Source: Halomonas alkalicola | Lineage (GTDB): Bacteria > Pseudomonadota > Gammaproteobacteria > Pseudomonadales > Halomonadaceae | Assembly (NCBI RefSeq): GCF_030704205.1 | Contig: NZ_CP131913.1 | Coordinates: 3,162,001 to 3,226,000 of the forward strand | Direction: 5' to 3' | DNA: 64,000 nucleotides | Part shown: positions 62,008-64,000 of the stretch, in pieces | Layout: the number at the start of each line of letters is the position of its first letter | Numbering within the stretch: position 1 is the first letter of the stretch | The notes under the pieces: generated by a model | Databases searched by the model: none | The model's input: only the letters and a program-made list of their open reading frames with translations | What the model was told of the DNA's origin: nothing | Program-made: the position numbers and the translations under genes

Positions 62008-62730
62008 TCACCGGTGAGCCTCGGGAGGGGCCTCCAGCCGATAGCCGAAGCCCCGCTGGGTGGTGATCAGCGAGCCCCCCGGGTGGCCGTCGTCCAGCTT
62101 GCGGCGCAGGCGCCGGATATAGACGTTGACGACGTTGGTGAGAGGATCCTCGCTGCTGCCCCAGACGCTGGCAAGGATGCGCTCGCGGCTGAACAGCTTG
62201 CCGGGCGAGGCCATCAGCAGTTCGAGAATGGCCAGCTCCTTGGGCGTCAGCTCGATGGCGCGGCCGGCACGGGTCACGCGGCGCTGGTCGCGGTCCAGCT
62301 CCAGCTCGCCGACCCGCAGCCGCCGCTGCGGCTCCGCCATGCCGGGGCGGGCGTGGCGCCGAGCGAGGGCGCCGAGCCTGGCCAGTAGCTCTTCGAAGGC
62401 GAAGGGCTTGATCAAGTAGTCGTCGGCGCCGGCGTCCAGCCCCGAGACGCGGTCCTCGACGCTGTCCAGCGCGGTGAGCATCAGCACCGGGCAGTCGACC
62501 CCGGCGGTGCGCAGGCTGCGGCACACCTCGAGCCCGCCGATATCCGGCAGCAGGCGGTCCAGTATCACCACCGGCAGCGGCGAGGACGCCGGCTGGCGTG
62601 CCGTTTGTACCAGATGCACCAGCGCCGGCTGCCCTTCGCTGAAGCTCTCCACCCGATGGCCCTCCGCCGTCAGGCCGCGCTGCAGGAAGTCCCGAATGCG
62701 GGGGTCGTCTTCAACGATCACGATGTGCAT
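62008..62730 (-). CDS. OmpR-family response regulator
   Basis: A 240-residue regulator. The receiver starts MHIVIVEDDPRIRDFLQRGL, with the phospho-Asp in PVVILDRLLPDIGG near residue 58 and the Lys in DYLIKPFAFEELLARLGAL near residue 109. The DNA-binding winged helix shows LTPKELAILELLMASPGKLF and VVNVYIRRLRRKLDDGHPGG. It resembles QseB/TctD-like regulators. Its start lies within the 3' end of the upstream kinase gene (20-bp overlap), so kinase and regulator are translationally coupled, with the kinase gene first. Confidence 0.94.
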   Translation of the reverse strand: MHIVIVEDDPRIRDFLQRGLTAEGHRVESFSEGQPALVHLVQTARQPASSPLPVVILDRLLPDIGGLEVCRSLRTAGVDCPVLMLTALDSVEDRVSGLDAGADDYLIKPFAFEELLARLGALARRHARPGMAEPQRRLRVGELELDRDQRRVTRAGRAIELTPKELAILELLMASPGKLFSRERILASVWGSSEDPLTNVVNVYIRRLRRKLDDGHPGGSLITTQRGFGYRLEAPPEAHR

Positions 62731-64000
62731 CGCTCGGCTCCGTGTGGTCATTGGCAATGTGGTCATTGGCAGTGTGAACGGGCAGGCGCAGCAGCGCCTG
62801 GCAGCCCCCTTCGGGCAGGCTGTCGAGCTGCAGCTGGCCGCCATGCAGCCGCATCAGCAGCATGGCGATGGCGAGCCCCACCCCCTGGCCGTCCGGGCGG
62901 TGGCGGCGGGCCTCCGGGCTGCGGTAGCCGCGCTCGAAGATGCGGGCGGCCTCCCGGTCGGGCAGCCCGATGCCCCGGTCGCGAATGCGCAGCTCCCAGA
63001 CGGCGGTGCCCTGGTGCTCGACCAGGCTGGCCTCGACGTCGACCTGGCCGCCGGGGTGCGAGTACTGCACGGCGTTGTCGAGCAGGATGCCGAACACCTG
63101 CTTCAGGCGCTGAGCGTCGCCCAGCAGCAGGGCGCTTTCCAGGTGGGCCACCCGGATGCGGATACCGCGCAGACGCCCGAGGGTGGAGGCCTGGCTGATG
63201 GCATCGCGCAGGGGGGACAGAGGGTCAAGCGGGCGGTGCTGTACCTGCCACTCGGCGATATCGCTGCGTGCCATGGTCAAGAGGTCGCTGATGACACCGC
63301 TGAGGTGAGCGGCATCGTCGGCGATGCGCTGCAGCGCCTGGCGATACTCCGCTTCGCTGCGGGGCTGGCCGCGCAGAGTGATTTCCGCCTCGCCGCGGAT
63401 GGAGGTGGCGGGCGTGCGCAGCTCGTGGCTGATGTCCTCCAGCAGCTGCTGGCGCTGCTTCGAGAGCTGGTTGAGCCGGGTCAGCGCCTGCTCCAGCTCG
63501 CGGGTGCGGGTGTCGACCAGGTCTTCCAGGTGGCGCTGGCGGTCGCGCTCGGTGCGGCGATGCTGATCCAGTTCGCTGGCCATCTGATTGATATGCGCGG
63601 CGATGCGCCCGAACTCGTCCTGCAGGCTGTCATCGAGGCGGTGGCTCAGCTCGCCGCGCTGCAGGGCCTGGGCGCCGCGCAGCAGCTCGCCGATCGGGCG
63701 GCGCAGGGCGCGGGCAAAGTGCCAGAAGACCCAGAGGATGATCAGGCTGAGCGCCAGAGTGGTCAGTGCGGCCATCAGCATCAGCTGGTGCAGCGAACGG
63801 TCGGCCTCGCTGCGCTGCTTGGCCAGCAGGGTGCGCTCGCGGGCCAGCGTGTCGGCCATGGTCAGGCGCAGGTCGCGGCCTTCGAACTTGTTGAAGTCAT
63901 CCAGCGGGGCATAGTGTGGGCCGCCGGGGTCCTGGCTCTCCAACCGCTGCAGAAAGTCATCGAACAGGTCGAGCGCCTGCTGACGCTCCGTGATCAGGCT
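62711..64000 (-). CDS. Sensor histidine kinase (5' end beyond window)
   Basis: The frame is open to the right edge, so the N-terminus is missing. The visible part holds the end of a periplasmic helical sensor, a membrane helix (LTTLALSLIILWVFWHF), a HAMP domain, a coiled coil, and the phospho-acceptor His in LLEDISHELRTPATSIRGEA. The ATPase has ILLDNAVQYSHPGGQ, DRGIGLPDREA and GQGVGLAIAMLLMRL. The last residues are encoded by a 15-bp tandem duplication (62743-62772). It overlaps the response regulator gene by 20 bp. Confidence 0.92.
   Translation of the reverse strand, partial: SLITERQQALDLFDDFLQRLESQDPGGPHYAPLDDFNKFEGRDLRLTMADTLARERTLLAKQRSEADRSLHQLMLMAALTTLALSLIILWVFWHFARALRRPIGELLRGAQALQRGELSHRLDDSLQDEFGRIAAHINQMASELDQHRRTERDRQRHLEDLVDTRTRELEQALTRLNQLSKQRQQLLEDISHELRTPATSIRGEAEITLRGQPRSEAEYRQALQRIADDAAHLSGVISDLLTMARSDIAEWQVQHRPLDPLSPLRDAISQASTLGRLRGIRIRVAHLESALLLGDAQRLKQVFGILLDNAVQYSHPGGQVDVEASLVEHQGTAVWELRIRDRGIGLPDREAARIFERGYRSPEARRHRPDGQGVGLAIAMLLMRLHGGQLQLDSLPEGGCQALLRLPVHTANDHIANDHTEPSDAHRDR
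62743..62772. repeat. 15-bp tandem duplication in the kinase 3' end
   Basis: TGTGGTCATTGGCAA at 62743-62757 is followed by TGTGGTCATTGGCAG at 62758-62772, 14 of 15 bases the same. It encodes two Ala-Asn-Asp-His units just after the kinase ATPase domain and keeps the frame. Confidence 0.9.

Overview
The window is a GC-rich (roughly 65-70 % by eye), gene-dense piece of a gammaproteobacterial chromosome, most likely from the Halomonadaceae (Halomonas and relatives). This is an inference from gene content: a DUF6489-phasin-PHA synthase cluster, rpe-gph-trpEGDC order, PntAB, MsrPQ, DUF1820, TIGR04211-type SH3 protein and a miaB-phoH-ybeY-corC-lnt operon. No rRNA, tRNA or CRISPR array was seen.

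Layout. 1-2.2 kb: minus-strand operon of a duplicated DUF1538 membrane protein, a PII-like protein and a CBS protein (cut by the window edge). 2.3-4.9 kb: LemA and an M48 protease whose C-terminus is frameshifted. 5-12.2 kb: an acidic lipoprotein, a cold-shock protein, a LysE exporter, a lytic transglycosylase, two hotdog thioesterases and htpG. 12.3-17.1 kb: pntAB, gpsA, sixA. 17.1-26.9 kb: an AEC transporter, two alpha/beta hydrolases and a patatin, an Smr protein, prmB-aroC, and the PHA genes. 27.0-28.6 kb: an IS110/IS1111-type insertion sequence. 28.6-34 kb: the miaB-to-lnt operon. 34-37.4 kb: small housekeeping and envelope genes. 38-41.8 kb: msrQ, msrP, a two-component system and a small secreted protein that is about 29 % methionine. 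41.8-45.7 kb: sulfate ABC importer. 45.8-52 kb: rpe, a GIY-YIG/Gph fused frame, a trp leader and trpEGDC. 52.1-61.1 kb: a type I restriction-modification island with an embedded DUF1016 nuclease and a YgjP-type metalloprotease. 61.3-64 kb: a secreted NTF2-like protein and a two-component system running off the right edge.

Most notable points. (1) The 38-41.8 kb block looks like a periplasmic methionine-oxidation defence unit: Met-rich secreted protein, OmpR-type regulator, sensor kinase, then the methionine sulfoxide reductase MsrPQ, all on one strand. Upstream of the Met-rich gene is a six-fold array of half-sites phased at exactly 11 bp. The 5' half of msrP and the regulatory genes are lower in GC than the 3' half and msrQ, which suggests a mosaic. 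(2) A structured dispersed repeat of about 105 bp occurs twice: once at the sixA stop codon and once inside gph, where it stays in frame. Compensatory base changes between the copies support a conserved fold. (3) A 38-codon trp leader ends Trp-Arg-Trp-stop, and those Trp codons are complementary to a segment just upstream of trpE. (4) The DUF1538/PII-like/CBS operon is a candidate uncharacterised, nucleotide-gated transporter.
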